From positions 1 through 64,000 of the forward strand of contig NZ_JAFBEX010000013.1 of assembly GCF_016908975.1 (NCBI RefSeq): 64,000 nucleotides of DNA. The letters run 5' to 3'. A model generated the notes under the pieces. It had not been told where the DNA came from. It ran no database searches and saw only the letters and a list, made by a program, of their open reading frames with translations. The DNA comes from Neobacillus cucumis. Its GTDB lineage: Bacteria > Bacillota > Bacilli > Bacillales > Cytobacillaceae. Below, piece after piece: positions 10,743 to 23,726 of the stretch (position 1 is the first letter of the stretch; the number at the start of each line of letters is the position of its first letter). The position numbers and the translations under genes were made by a program.

Positions 10743-11341
10743 AAAAGATAGCAGTATTTGCATCAGGGAACGGCAGTAATTTTCAAGCTATCATTGATGT
10801 CGTTCAGTCAGGCGAGTTGTCGGCGGACATTTCCCTGTTAGTCTGCGACAAACCTGATGCCTATGCGGTTGAGAGAGCCAATACCGCCAAAATTCCAAGT
10901 TTTGTTTTTCAGGCAAAAGAATATGGAAGCAAAGAAGCGTTTGAGCAAGCTATTTTAGCAGAATTAAAGCGATTTGATGTAGATTTCATCGTTCTTGCCG
11001 GATACATGCGGTTAATCGGTCCAACCTTGCTTAGTGCCTATCAAGGACGTATCGTTAATATACATCCATCGCTTCTTCCTGCTTTTCCAGGCAAAGATGC
11101 GATCGGTCAGGCCCTCGCTGCCAAAGCGGATTGGAGCGGGGTCACGATCCATTATGTGGATGAAGGAATGGATACAGGTCCCATTATCATTCAAGAACGT
11201 GTAAGATTAGATGAAAACGAAACAAGAGACAGCCTGCAAAGTAAAATTCAGAAGATCGAACACAAACTATATCCAGAAATACTTCAAATGCTATTCACAC
11301 AAGGAGATGTAATCAATGTCACAAAAGCGCGCGCTAATTAG
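10739..11341 (+). CDS. purN: Glycinamide ribonucleotide formyltransferase
   Basis: Transfers formyl from 10-formyltetrahydrofolate to GAR. The 200 residues match the family. [12 protein letters not shown] at the N-terminus binds the substrate phosphate, and [16 protein letters not shown] plus [13 protein letters not shown] hold the catalytic Asn, His and Asp residues. The ATG overlaps the purM stop, and the 3' end overlaps purH by 26 nt. Confidence 0.97.
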   Translation: MKKIAVFASGNGSNFQAIIDVVQSGELSADISLLVCDKPDAYAVERANTAKIPSFVFQAKEYGSKEAFEQAILAELKRFDVDFIVLAGYMRLIGPTLLSAYQGRIVNIHPSLLPAFPGKDAIGQALAAKADWSGVTIHYVDEGMDTGPIIIQERVRLDENETRDSLQSKIQKIEHKLYPEILQMLFTQGDVINVTKARAN

Positions 11342-12854
11342 TGTATCTGATAAAAATGGAATTACTGATTTTGCGAGAGAACTAGTCAGCCTCGGATTTG
11401 AACTGATCTCAACCGGCGGTACCAAAAAGGCCCTTCAAGAGCAGGGAATCCCTGTAATGAGTGTTAGTGATGTAACAGGTTTTCCAGAAATTTTAGAAGG
11501 CCGTGTAAAAACGTTAAATCCGTTTATTCATGGCGGATTACTTTCTAAGCATGATAATCCTGACCATTTAAAACAGCTGGAAGAGCATGGAATTCAGCCT
11601 ATTCAATTAGTTTGCGTTAATCTTTATCCTTTCCAGCAAACTATTGCAAAACCAGATGTTACGGTTGCAGATGCGATTGAAAATATTGATATCGGCGGTC
11701 CATCTATGCTTCGCGCTTCAGCTAAAAACCATCAATATTTAACAGTGGTTGTGGATCCTGCTGATTATGGGACTGTCCTTGAAGAGCTAAAAGCACAAGG
11801 TACCACCACTTTTGAAACAAGAAGAAAGCTGGCGGCTAAAGTTTTCCGTCATACGGCTGCATATGATGCCTTGATTGCTGAATACATGACAAACCTTGCT
11901 CAAGAAGAAACACCAGAAACCTTAACGGTTACTTATGATCTTAAGCAGTCGCTTCGTTACGGAGAAAATCCGCATCAACAAGCTGCTTTCTATCGTAAGC
12001 CGTTAGGTTCTACTTTCTCGATTGCGAATGCGGTTCAGCTGCATGGGAAAGAACTATCTTATAACAATATCAATGATGCGGATGCTGCTCTGCAAATTGT
12101 TAAAGAATTTACCGAACCAGCAGCTGTAGCAGTTAAGCATATGAATCCATGTGGTGTTGGTACAGGTGAAAACGTGTTTGAAGCATTCACAAAAGCTTTT
12201 GAAGCAGACCCTGTTTCCATTTTCGGCGGTATTATTGCCTTGAACCGTGAAGTAGATGCCGATACAGCAGCAAAGCTTCATGAAATTTTCTTAGAAATTA
12301 TCATTGCGCCGTCTTACTCAGAGGAAGCGTTAGCGACTCTAACTGCTAAAAAGAATCTACGTCTTTTAACGATTCCGTTTAATGATGCGAAGAAGCCTGA
12401 GTTAAAAATGACGACAATTGAAGGCGGATTGCTTGTTCAAGAACAAGACCGTTTTACGTTAGAAGATGCGACAATTACGGTTCCAACGAAGAGACAACCT
12501 ACGGAAGAAGAGTGGGCAGCTCTAAAACTTGGCTGGAAAGTCGTTAAACATGTAAAATCCAATGCGATCGTGGTTTCAAGTAAAGACATGACACTTGGTG
12601 TTGGTGCAGGCCAAATGAACCGCGTGGGTTCAGCAGAAATTGCTCTTAAGCAAGCGGGTAAAAAAGCAGAAGGTGCTGCCCTTGCCTCTGATGCCTTCTT
12701 CCCAATGGATGATACCGTTGAAGCAGCGGCTAAAGCAGGAATTACCGCAATTATTCAGCCTGGCGGCTCTATTCGTGATGCTGATTCGATTAAAAAAGCA
12801 GACGAGTACGGAATTGCCATGGTGTTTACTGGCGTTAGACACTTTAAACATTAA
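11316..12854 (+). CDS. purH: Bifunctional AICAR transformylase/IMP cyclohydrolase
   Basis: Carries out the last two steps to IMP. The 512 residues hold an N-terminal MGS-like cyclohydrolase domain ([21 protein letters not shown]) and a C-terminal transformylase domain ([36 protein letters not shown]). The ATG at 11316 follows AAGGAGATG inside purN. An 87-nt gap separates it from purD. Confidence 0.97.
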   Translation: MSQKRALISVSDKNGITDFARELVSLGFELISTGGTKKALQEQGIPVMSVSDVTGFPEILEGRVKTLNPFIHGGLLSKHDNPDHLKQLEEHGIQPIQLVCVNLYPFQQTIAKPDVTVADAIENIDIGGPSMLRASAKNHQYLTVVVDPADYGTVLEELKAQGTTTFETRRKLAAKVFRHTAAYDALIAEYMTNLAQEETPETLTVTYDLKQSLRYGENPHQQAAFYRKPLGSTFSIANAVQLHGKELSYNNINDADAALQIVKEFTEPAAVAVKHMNPCGVGTGENVFEAFTKAFEADPVSIFGGIIALNREVDADTAAKLHEIFLEIIIAPSYSEEALATLTAKKNLRLLTIPFNDAKKPELKMTTIEGGLLVQEQDRFTLEDATITVPTKRQPTEEEWAALKLGWKVVKHVKSNAIVVSSKDMTLGVGAGQMNRVGSAEIALKQAGKKAEGAALASDAFFPMDDTVEAAAKAGITAIIQPGGSIRDADSIKKADEYGIAMVFTGVRHFKH

Positions 12855-12867
12855 GCTTTGTTGAATG

Positions 12868-12905
12868 TAACTTTGTTGATTGGAGCGAAAATCAACATTT
12901 AAGTT
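12868..12905 (+). other. Stem-loop in the purH-purD gap
   Basis: TGTTGATT (12874-12881) pairs with AATCAACA (12890-12897), with AACTT/AAGTT flanking it as a possible outer stem. There is no U-tract. It is a possible RNA-stability or processing element before the last gene of the operon. Confidence 0.4.
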
Positions 12906-12938
12906 AAACACACAGTCAAACATTAAAATGAGGTGTAA

Positions 12939-14213
<1,275 letters not shown>

Positions 14214-14248
14214 GCAGGTCATTTGAATTTGATGAGCTCGATTTATTC

Positions 14249-14280
14249 GTCCGCATGAGATATTTCATGCGGACGTTTAA
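14249..14280 (+). terminator. pur operon terminator
   Basis: GTCCGCATGA pairs with TCATGCGGAC around a short loop, followed by GTTTAAAG. The stem is strong and the U-tract is short. Confidence 0.75.
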
Positions 14281-14353
14281 AGTTGAAAAACAGGGTTTAA
14301 TGTCCGCATGAGGGTTATGAGGACAGGGAGCGTGGAGTTCCTGGGTCTATTGC

Positions 14354-14382
14354 CCGCATGAAGAGCTCATGTGGTCTTTTTA
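14354..14382 (+). terminator. Second terminator-like hairpin after purD
   Basis: CCGCATGA pairs with TCATGTGG (14354-14374), followed by TCTTTTTAT. It is related in sequence to the first hairpin (shared CCGCATGA), so it may be a duplicated backup terminator. Confidence 0.6.
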
Positions 14383-14449
14383 TAAAAATTGAAATATCTG
14401 TCCTCATAAAATTTCTCATTGACCAAGTTGATCAAACGGGAACTCTTTT

Positions 14450-14719
14450 GGTAAATAAAGAGTCATTTCATTTCCCCAAAAGGAAAAAGCGCAGCTCCAT
14501 AGGTAAATGAGGAGGCGTTTCATTGCCCCAAAAGGAGAAAACGCAGCTCTACTGGTAAATGAAGAGCCATTTCATTGCCCCAAAAGCAGAGCACGCAGCT
14601 CCATCGGTAAATGAAGTGACGTTTCATTGACCCAAACAAAAAAATCACAGCCCCACCGGTAAATGAAGAAGCCTTTCATTGCCCCAAAAGGAAAAAACGC
14701 AGTTCCACCGGTAAATGAA
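14450..14719. repeat. Tandem array, five 52-bp units plus partial sixth
   Basis: Units start with GGTAAAT at 14450, 14502, 14554, 14606, 14658 and 14710, exactly 52 bp apart. Each has the order GGTAAATGAA - about 8 variable bases - TTTCATTGCCCCAAAAGG - A-rich segment - CGCAGCTCCA. AATGAA and TTCATT within each unit can pair. The period is not a multiple of 3, so the array is not a coding repeat. It fills most of the gap between purD and the next gene. Confidence 0.95.
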
Positions 14720-14727
14720 CCTCCCTA

Positions 14728-14790
14728 AACCCAAAAAGGAAAGAGCCCCAAGGTTACTAACACAACCCCAAGAGCTCTCCAAAAAAATCA
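14728..14790 (-). terminator. Probable terminator of the DUF2892 gene
   Basis: On the minus strand AGAGC...GCTCT encloses a GGTT/AACC stem, followed by TTTCCTTTTTGG. The stem is imperfect (several G-U pairs). Confidence 0.45.
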
Positions 14791-15081
14791 TGTTGGATTA
14801 TATGGCACTTCCAAATCCGCTAAATCTTCCGTCTCATCCACTGACTGTGTCGCGTCTTGATGCTCCTTTACCATATCCGCCCACCGCTCACATAATGCTG
14901 TCATCGGACAGTAGCGGACAATACCCTCAGCAACCTTCATAGCCCCGCAAAAAGCAGCTAACAAATAAGAATCTCTCCAAGGACGCTTGACCATCTTTGA
15001 AGTGCTCCAAGCAACAATCGTTAATCCAAAAGTGATTCGAATTAATGCATTCAAAATCCCGATATTCGGTGTAATTTTCAT
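14788..15081 (-). CDS. DUF2892-type small membrane protein
   Basis: A 97-residue protein with two short hydrophobic segments: about residues 8-27 (GILNALIRITFGLTIVAWST) and 38-55 (DSYLLAAFCGAMKVAEGI). A CPMTALC motif follows (about 58-64), typical of DUF2892/YgaP-like inner membrane proteins. The C-terminal tail is acidic (DETEDLADLE). The start ATG follows GGAGTGAAC on the minus strand. It converges with the purine operon. Function is unknown. The two cysteines might take part in redox or sulfur chemistry, as in rhodanese-linked relatives, but no rhodanese gene is adjacent. Confidence 0.8.
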   Translation of the reverse strand: MKITPNIGILNALIRITFGLTIVAWSTSKMVKRPWRDSYLLAAFCGAMKVAEGIVRYCPMTALCERWADMVKEHQDATQSVDETEDLADLEVPYNPT

Positions 15082-15125
15082 ACTTGTTCACTCCTTCACA
15101 AAAATTTTACAATTTTTATCAATAC

Positions 15126-15139
15126 TTTACTGCAGTAAA
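15126..15139. promoter_or_regulatory. Perfect palindrome TTTACTGCAGTAAA
   Basis: A 14-bp perfect dyad in the divergent region between the DUF2892 gene and yerA, about 100 bp before yerA and 45 bp before the DUF2892 start. Its placement suggests an operator. The regulator is unknown. Confidence 0.5.
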
Positions 15140-15241
15140 AAATAAAATATGATAAGATAAGTCTAAAGAAAATTGTAAGGGCTTTCTTTATTGAAAAATC
15201 AACTAATTATTATAGATAATTATTAAAGGGAGGGGCATGGT

Positions 15242-16987
15242 ATGCTAGAACAACGCTACCGTTGGAAAAACAAGCACTTACGCATGCATGTATCCGTTTT
15301 GGAAGGGAAAACATCTCCAACCATACTACTGAAAAATGCATTGTACTTAAATCAGACTTTTCGCAAATGGATGAGAGCCAACATTTGGATTTATGACGAT
15401 CGAATTGTCTATGTAGGCGAAAATCTGCCTACATACATCGAAGGCTGTGAAATCGTCGATTGTACCAATGAAATACTCGTACCAGGTTACATCGAACCGC
15501 ATGCACATCCATTTCAATTATATAATCCCCTCACATTGGCTGCCTATGCATCCCAATTTGGTACGACAACGTTAATAAATGATAATATGGCGCTCATTTT
15601 ACACTTGAAAAAAAGGGAAGCGTTTTCATTATTGAGGGACCTTCGTTCAATCCCATCCACTATGTACTGGTGGTGCCGATTTGATTCGCAAACCGAATTA
15701 ATGAATGAAGAAGAAATTTTTTCACATAGTAATGTAAAAGCATGGCTGGAACATGATGCCGTCCTGCAAGGGGGCGAATTAACAGGCTGGCCGAAATTGC
15801 TTGATGGCGATGATATGATGCTTCATTGGATTCAAGAGGCCAAACGGATGCGCAAGCAAATTGAAGGACATTTTCCTGGTGCATCAGAGAAAACATTAGC
15901 AAAAATGACGCTTTTAGGTGCTGATTGTGATCATGAAGCCATGACCGGTGAAGAAGTCTATAACAGGCTTATACAAGGGTATATGGTTTCATTGCGTTAT
16001 TCTTCCATTCGCCCCGACTTGCCGCAAATCTTGGATGATTTAAAGCGATTAGGGATTGAGGCTTATGATAAGTTTATGTTTAATACAGACGGTTCTTCTT
16101 CGACTTTTTACGAGCAGGGAATGAACGATCAAATGATCCGGATTGCTATCGAAAAAGGTGTACCGATTGTGGATGCCTACAATATGGCAACCCTAAACAT
16201 TGCCCGCTATTATAATATGGAACATCTCCATGGTTCCATTGCGACCGGTCGGATTGCGAATATTAATTTCTTGTCTAACATTGAAGACCCGTCCCCGGTT
16301 TCAGTTTTAGCCAAAGGAAAATGGGTAAAGCGGAATGGTAAGAAAGTGGACGATATGTATGGACCAATAAACTGGGATGACTACGGGTTCAAGCCAATGG
16401 AAATCAATTGGTCGTTTTCGGTTGATGACCTGCAATTTTCAATGCCATTTGGGATAAAAATGGAGAATTCGGTCATCGCTAAACCATACTCCATTTCAAT
16501 CGATGCATCAGATGATCAACTGCCAAATGAGTCAGATGAGTGCTATTTTACATTGATTGACCGTCAGGGGAAATGGAGAATTAATACGTTGTTAAAGGGA
16601 TTTGCAACCAACCTTTCCGCCCTTGCAAGTTCTTATTCCAACACCGGAGATATTATAATTATTGGAAAAAACAAGCATGATATGGTGAATGCCTTTAATA
16701 GAATGAAAGAATTAGGCGGAGGAATTGTCATGATGGAGGACGCTCAAATCGTTTGTGAGGTTCCACTAGACCTAAATGGGATTATGTCAGGACTTCCTAT
16801 TGAAAAATTAATAGAGCAAGAGAAAGCTTTATTAAGAGAATTAAGGGAACGTGGCTATCAGTTTTCAGATCCAATCTATAGTCTTGCTTTTTTCTCTGCT
16901 ACACATTTGCCATACATCCGTATTACACAGCGAGGAATGTATGATGTTATGAACAAAACAGTACTCTTTCCATCGATAATGCGTTAA
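15242..16987 (+). CDS. yerA: Adenine deaminase-family amidohydrolase, YerA-like
   Basis: A 581-residue amidohydrolase-superfamily protein. The metal-binding PGYIEPHAHPF lies near residue 80, and further family segments are LRYSSIRPDLPQIL and FNTDGSSS, in an order typical of adenine deaminases. The C-terminal region also follows the adenine deaminase layout (GGGIVMM). Position right after the purine operon and before yerB matches yerA of B. subtilis, a putative adenine deaminase paralogue; deamination of adenine is therefore inferred. The ATG at 15242 follows GGGAGGGGC. A nearby ATG at 15238 is out of frame. Confidence 0.88.
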   Translation: MLEQRYRWKNKHLRMHVSVLEGKTSPTILLKNALYLNQTFRKWMRANIWIYDDRIVYVGENLPTYIEGCEIVDCTNEILVPGYIEPHAHPFQLYNPLTLAAYASQFGTTTLINDNMALILHLKKREAFSLLRDLRSIPSTMYWWCRFDSQTELMNEEEIFSHSNVKAWLEHDAVLQGGELTGWPKLLDGDDMMLHWIQEAKRMRKQIEGHFPGASEKTLAKMTLLGADCDHEAMTGEEVYNRLIQGYMVSLRYSSIRPDLPQILDDLKRLGIEAYDKFMFNTDGSSSTFYEQGMNDQMIRIAIEKGVPIVDAYNMATLNIARYYNMEHLHGSIATGRIANINFLSNIEDPSPVSVLAKGKWVKRNGKKVDDMYGPINWDDYGFKPMEINWSFSVDDLQFSMPFGIKMENSVIAKPYSISIDASDDQLPNESDECYFTLIDRQGKWRINTLLKGFATNLSALASSYSNTGDIIIIGKNKHDMVNAFNRMKELGGGIVMMEDAQIVCEVPLDLNGIMSGLPIEKLIEQEKALLRELRERGYQFSDPIYSLAFFSATHLPYIRITQRGMYDVMNKTVLFPSIMR

Positions 16988-17062
16988 ACTGTTAGTAAGT
17001 AAAGGGTTAAAGTGTGAAAGTGTTTGGCGAAATGGATAAAATAAAATAGGGGTGTTCACTTA

Positions 17063-18118
17063 ATGAAAAAATGGGCTGTTGCCGTGGCAGCTATTCTTTT
17101 GTTATTTACAGGTTGTTCCAATAACAAGGAAACCGTTAAAAAACCCGTTAACAATGAAAAGCCAGATACGAATCAAGCAAACAAACCAGATGACGTGGTA
17201 AAAGCTGACCCTTATTTTTATCCATTAACAGGTATTGCAACCGATACGAAACCAGACCAACGCGCCGTAGCCGTTATGGTAAATAATCATCCAAAAGCGA
17301 GACCACAATCAGGATTGAACAAGGCTGATATTGTCTATGAGATTCTTGCGGAGGGGAACATTACCCGCTTCCTGGCTGTTTTCCAAAGTGAGAAACCGAC
17401 AAATATTGGACCTGTTAGGAGTGCAAGGGTTTATTATATTAACCTGGCCAAAGGGTTAAATGCACTCTACATTGCTCATGGTTATAGTCCAGAAGCAAAA
17501 AAATTGCTCGACAGCAACTATGTAGATAATTTAAACGGAATGGTTTATGATGGAACATTATTTAAACGATCCAGTGCTCGAAAACCGCCTCATAACTCGT
17601 ATATTACTTATGCCAACATTTTAAAAGGTGCGGAGCTAAAAGGATATACAATGAAAGGCAGTCCGCCGGCCTTCACCTTTTATTCAGTGGAAGAAAGTAA
17701 AAGTTTAACTGGTCAGGAGGCTAAGTCGGTTAGCATCACTTATTCAAAGGATGGAACATTTAATTCTAAATTCCAGTATGACGAAACACTTGGTAAATAT
17801 AAGCGCTACTCAGCTGGTGAACAGACTGTTGACTTGGAAACAGGTGATCCGATTTTAGTGGATAATGTTTTCATTATAGAGGCAGTACACAAAACCATTG
17901 ATGCCTATGGCCTTCGGGATATTAACTTAGAATCAGGCGGCAAAGCTTATTTACTCCAAAAGGGGAAAGTGAACGAGGTAGAGTGGGCCAATAAGAATGG
18001 CCGGATTATCCCCGTGAAGAATGGAGAAGAAATACCACTCGTACAAGGGAAGACGTGGGTAAATGTCGTTCCAACCAACCCAGGAATCCACTCAAGTATT
18101 TCGTTTAATGTACAATAA
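17063..18118 (+). CDS. yerB: DUF3048 lipoprotein, YerB-like
   Basis: A 351-residue predicted lipoprotein: MKKW start, a hydrophobic stretch, and lipobox LFTGC with the lipidated cysteine at about residue 19. A charged Lys/Asn/Pro-rich linker follows. The body contains MVNNHPKARPQSGLNKADIVYE and GPVRSARVYY, typical of DUF3048 proteins. It lies outside the membrane. B. subtilis yerB has the same position; its role is not established. Upstream is yerA, downstream yerC. Confidence 0.92.
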   Translation: MKKWAVAVAAILLLFTGCSNNKETVKKPVNNEKPDTNQANKPDDVVKADPYFYPLTGIATDTKPDQRAVAVMVNNHPKARPQSGLNKADIVYEILAEGNITRFLAVFQSEKPTNIGPVRSARVYYINLAKGLNALYIAHGYSPEAKKLLDSNYVDNLNGMVYDGTLFKRSSARKPPHNSYITYANILKGAELKGYTMKGSPPAFTFYSVEESKSLTGQEAKSVSITYSKDGTFNSKFQYDETLGKYKRYSAGEQTVDLETGDPILVDNVFIIEAVHKTIDAYGLRDINLESGGKAYLLQKGKVNEVEWANKNGRIIPVKNGEEIPLVQGKTWVNVVPTNPGIHSSISFNVQ

Positions 18119-18145
18119 TTATTTTTAATTAAAGGGGTTAAAGAA

Positions 18146-18457
18146 ATGCAAATTAATAAACTGCGTGGAAAAGAGCTTGATCAATTATTTCAAGCTGTTC
18201 TCACTTTAAAAGATCTTGAAGAATGTTATCGCTTCTTTGATGATTTATGCACAATCAATGAAATTCAATCGTTAGCACAGCGGTTGGATGTTGCTCGGAT
18301 GCTTCGCGAAGGAAACACCTACCATAAAATTGAAACCGAAACAGGAGCAAGCACGGCGACAATCTCAAGGGTAAAACGCTGTTTGAACTTTGGGAATGAT
18401 ACGTATGAGATGGTCCTTGAGCGTATTAAGGAAGAGAATAAAGCTGAACAAGAATAA
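18146..18457 (+). CDS. yerC: TrpR-like DNA-binding protein, YerC
   Basis: A 103-residue protein of the TrpR/YerC-YecD family. The helix-turn-helix is seen in LREGNTYHKIETETGASTAT followed by ISRVKRCL (about 52-80), and the N-terminal helices match the TrpR fold. It is probably a transcriptional regulator with unknown targets. It follows yerB by 27 bp with AAAGGGGTTAAAG as ribosome binding site, and a terminator follows. Confidence 0.92.
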   Translation: MQINKLRGKELDQLFQAVLTLKDLEECYRFFDDLCTINEIQSLAQRLDVARMLREGNTYHKIETETGASTATISRVKRCLNFGNDTYEMVLERIKEENKAEQE

Positions 18458-18461
18458 TTCG

Positions 18462-18491
18462 AACCGGAGACAAACTCTTCGGTTTTTCTTT
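18462..18491 (+). terminator. Terminator after yerC
   Basis: AACCG-GAG pairs with CTC-TT-CGGTT, followed by TTTCTTTTTG. It ends the yerB-yerC unit. Confidence 0.8.
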
Positions 18492-18550
18492 TTGTATGAG
18501 CTTCCAAAATAGTTGGATATAGTTTCTATTGAGAGATTTATGGTTTTCTT

Positions 18551-18579
18551 TTTTGATTACAAACAGCTAATGCTATAAT
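18551..18579 (+). promoter_or_regulatory. Promoter of pcrB-pcrA-ligA-camS
   Basis: Extended -10 TGCTATAAT (TATAAT at 18574-18579) with TTTTGA about 17 bp upstream. It lies 35 bp before pcrB. Confidence 0.7.
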
Positions 18580-18613
18580 GTTGTAATGGAAAGATGAATG
18601 GGGGATTCCATCG

Positions 18614-19297
18614 ATGTATGATATTCGCGAGTGGAGGCATGTGTTTAAACTCGATCCTAATAAAGAAATAACCGATGATCAATTAGAAAAAATCTGTGAA
18701 TCAGGTACGGATGCCGTGATTGTGGGCGGAACAGACGGAGTAACACTCGAAAATGTCCTCGATTTAATGGCGAGAATCCGCCGTTATACTGTACCATGTA
18801 TTCTTGAGGTATCTAGTATAGAGACCGTAACACCGGGATTTGACCTTTATTTTGTCCCAACCATATTAAATAGTTGCGATCCAAAATGGATTACAGGGCT
18901 TCATCATCAGGCTGTAAAAGAATTTGGAGAAATCATCGACTGGGATGAATTCTTTATGGAAGGATATTGTATCCTAAACGAGGACTGTAAGGCGGCCAAG
19001 CTGACAAAAGCGGATGCTCGATTAACAAGAGAAGATGTAAAGGCGTACGCCATGATGGCTGAAAAAATGTTTCAACTGCCCATCTTTTATTTAGAATATA
19101 GCGGTAAATATGGTGAGCCGTCACTTGTGGCAGAAACGAAAAAGGTGCTAAAGAAAACAACGCTCTTCTATGGAGGCGGCATTTCGACATTTGAACAAGC
19201 AGCCGAAATGGCTCAGCATGCTGATGTGATTGTCGTTGGAAACGTGATTTATGAAGATTTTCAAACGGCCCTTGAAACTGTAAAAGCAGTTCAATAG
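18614..19297 (+). CDS. pcrB: Heptaprenylglyceryl phosphate synthase
   Basis: TIM-barrel prenyltransferase of 227 residues that in Bacillus joins heptaprenyl diphosphate to glycerol-1-phosphate, making an archaeal-type ether lipid. Visible signatures are HVFKLDPNK at the N-terminus, [19 protein letters not shown], and the phosphate-binding LFYGGGIST. The ATG follows GGGGGATTCC. It heads the conserved pcrB-pcrA-ligA cluster. Confidence 0.95.
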   Translation: MYDIREWRHVFKLDPNKEITDDQLEKICESGTDAVIVGGTDGVTLENVLDLMARIRRYTVPCILEVSSIETVTPGFDLYFVPTILNSCDPKWITGLHHQAVKEFGEIIDWDEFFMEGYCILNEDCKAAKLTKADARLTREDVKAYAMMAEKMFQLPIFYLEYSGKYGEPSLVAETKKVLKKTTLFYGGGISTFEQAAEMAQHADVIVVGNVIYEDFQTALETVKAVQ

Positions 19298-19369
19298 AAA
19301 TTTGCTTCAAAGCATTAAACAAGCTAAAATAAAAAATAAGAACAAATGTTTGTAATGGTGGTGGGATAA

Positions 19370-21658
19370 GTGCAATTTTTAACTGATAAGCTCCTAAACG
19401 GACTTAATCCGGAACAGCAAAATGCTGTTAAAGCAACGGACGGACCACTTCTTCTAATGGCAGGTGCCGGAAGTGGTAAGACAAGAGTATTAACGCATCG
19501 TATTGCGTATTTAATAGTGGAAAAACGTGTGAACCCATATAACATTCTGGCGATCACATTTACCAATAAGGCAGCAAGAGAAATGAAGGAACGTATCGGG
19601 AAAATGATGGGAGGGGCAGCAGAGGAAATTTGGATTTCTACTTTCCACTCGATGTGTGTAAGGATTTTGCGCCGCGACATCGATCGGTTGGGCTATAACC
19701 GGAATTTTACAATTCTAGATACAACTGACCAACAGTCGGTTATTAAATCGATTCTTAAAGACAAAAATCTGGATCCGAAAAAATATGACCCTCGTGCAAT
19801 CCTAGGTTCAATCAGTTCGGCCAAAAATGAACTAATCGGTCCGGAAGAATATGAGAAGGCTGCCGGCGGGTATTTTGAACAAACGGTAAGTGAAGTTTAT
19901 AAGGAATATCAAAAGCGGCTCAGAAAAAATCAGGCGCTCGATTTTGATGACCTAATTATGATGACGATTCAATTATTCCAGCGTGTGCCGGAAGTACTTG
20001 AATATTATCAACGCAAGTTCCAATATATTCACGTGGATGAGTACCAGGATACAAACCGAGCGCAATATATGCTGGTCAAAATGATGGCCAGCCGGTTTCA
20101 GAATCTTTGTGTTGTCGGTGACTCCGATCAATCAATCTACCGATGGCGCGGCGCCGATATTGCTAATATTTTATCCTTCGAAAAAGACTATCCGAATGCA
20201 ACCGTTATTCTTCTCGAGCAAAACTACCGCTCCACTAAGCGTATTCTCCTTGCGGCAAATAAGGTGATTGAAAATAACCTAAACCGTAAAAAGAAAAATC
20301 TTTGGACGGAAAACCCGGAAGGAAATAAGCTTGTCTATTATCGCGCTGATAGTGAGCAAGGTGAAGCGCAGTTTGTGGCCGGAAAAATTAAAGAATTAAC
20401 GCGCGATAAAAAATGTCCACTTTCCGACATTGCCATTCTTTATCGGACTAACGCACAGTCCCGTGTAATGGAGGAAGTGCTTTTAAAATCAAATATCGAA
20501 TATTCCATTGTTGGCGGCATCAAGTTCTATGATAGAAAAGAAATTAAGGACATGCTTGCTTATTTACGTTTAATTGCGAACCCAGATGATGATATCAGCT
20601 TGCAGCGTGTGATCAATGTACCGAAACGAGGAATTGGTTCAAGTTCACTTGATAAAATTGCAAACTTTGCCGCTCAGCATGATATTTCCTTATATCAGGC
20701 GTTAGAATCAGTGGAATTGCTTGGCTTAAGCCCGAAAATTACGAAAGCAGCGGGTCAGTTCCGTGATTTAATTCGTAACTATACCAATATGCAGGAATTT
20801 TTATCTGTAACAGAATTAGTCGAAGAAATTCTGGATAAATCGGGATATCGAGAAATGCTAAAAGCGGAAAAATCCCTTGAAGCCCAAAGTCGTCTCGAAA
20901 ACCTTGAGGAATTATTATCCGTTACGAAAAACTTTGAGAACTCCAGTGAAGATAAAACACTTGTAGCCTTTTTAACTGATTTGGCACTGGTAGCCGACAT
21001 TGATTCATTAGATGATGATGGGGAAAAGGCTGATACGATTACTCTTATGACACTGCACTCTGCTAAAGGATTGGAATTTCCAGTCGTCTTTTTGATTGGC
21101 TTGGAAGAAGGGGTGTTCCCGCATAGCCGTTCCTTAATGGACGAAGCAGAAATGGAAGAAGAGCGCCGTCTTGCTTATGTAGGGATTACAAGGGCAGAGC
21201 AAAGTTTATTTATAACCAATGCGCAAATGAGAACCTTGTTTGGTAGAACTAATATGAATCCTGCCTCTAGATTTATTGCGGAAATTCCACAAGATCTAAT
21301 TGAAGGCGTCGAACCAGAGCAGCAAACAAGCCGTCCATTTAATGCTGGTGAAAGATCATTTGGATCCTCTGGAAACTCGTTTGGTTCTTCAGGAACTTCG
21401 TTTGGCTCATCAAGGGGCACGTTTACGACACCAACAACACCACGAAAACCTGTTATGCGTCCTACTTCAGCGGCGGCATCTGGCGGAGATGAAACAGGCT
21501 GGAAGGTTGGCGATAAAGCCGAACACGGTAAATGGGGAATTGGAACGGTTGTTAGTGTAAAAGGACAGGGCGAGGGAACGGAATTAGATATTGCTTTTCC
21601 AAGCCCAGCTGGCATTAAAAGATTATTAGCGAAATTTGCGCCTATTAAAAAGGCATAA
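19370..21658 (+). CDS. pcrA: ATP-dependent DNA helicase PcrA
   Basis: UvrD/Rep-family superfamily 1 helicase (762 residues) used in repair, rolling-circle replication and clearing RNA polymerase. It has the Walker A GAGSGKT (32-38), the Walker B/DEAD-equivalent VDEYQDTN (about 222-229), the [10 protein letters not shown] motif and the C-terminal motifs [14 protein letters not shown] and YVGITRAE. The start is GTG at 19370 after GGTGGTGGG. The C-terminal module ([19 protein letters not shown]...) is the Tudor-like RNA-polymerase-binding domain known in PcrA. The linker before it is unusual: three SFGSS repeats and a Thr/Pro-rich stretch (about 668-700). Confidence 0.97.
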   Translation: MQFLTDKLLNGLNPEQQNAVKATDGPLLLMAGAGSGKTRVLTHRIAYLIVEKRVNPYNILAITFTNKAAREMKERIGKMMGGAAEEIWISTFHSMCVRILRRDIDRLGYNRNFTILDTTDQQSVIKSILKDKNLDPKKYDPRAILGSISSAKNELIGPEEYEKAAGGYFEQTVSEVYKEYQKRLRKNQALDFDDLIMMTIQLFQRVPEVLEYYQRKFQYIHVDEYQDTNRAQYMLVKMMASRFQNLCVVGDSDQSIYRWRGADIANILSFEKDYPNATVILLEQNYRSTKRILLAANKVIENNLNRKKKNLWTENPEGNKLVYYRADSEQGEAQFVAGKIKELTRDKKCPLSDIAILYRTNAQSRVMEEVLLKSNIEYSIVGGIKFYDRKEIKDMLAYLRLIANPDDDISLQRVINVPKRGIGSSSLDKIANFAAQHDISLYQALESVELLGLSPKITKAAGQFRDLIRNYTNMQEFLSVTELVEEILDKSGYREMLKAEKSLEAQSRLENLEELLSVTKNFENSSEDKTLVAFLTDLALVADIDSLDDDGEKADTITLMTLHSAKGLEFPVVFLIGLEEGVFPHSRSLMDEAEMEEERRLAYVGITRAEQSLFITNAQMRTLFGRTNMNPASRFIAEIPQDLIEGVEPEQQTSRPFNAGERSFGSSGNSFGSSGTSFGSSRGTFTTPTTPRKPVMRPTSAAASGGDETGWKVGDKAEHGKWGIGTVVSVKGQGEGTELDIAFPSPAGIKRLLAKFAPIKKA

Positions 21659-21668
21659 AGTTTGCTAG

Positions 21669-23714
<2,046 letters not shown>

Positions 23715-23726
23715 GAGGTGGACGAC

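Noticed and set aside
12630..12923. Open frame opposite the end of purH
   Set aside because: It is antisense to a conserved enzyme gene, with no family resemblance or start signals.
14450..14719. CRISPR array at the 52-bp repeats
   Set aside because: Units are contiguous and degenerate throughout; there is no conserved repeat with unique spacers, and no cas genes are in the window.
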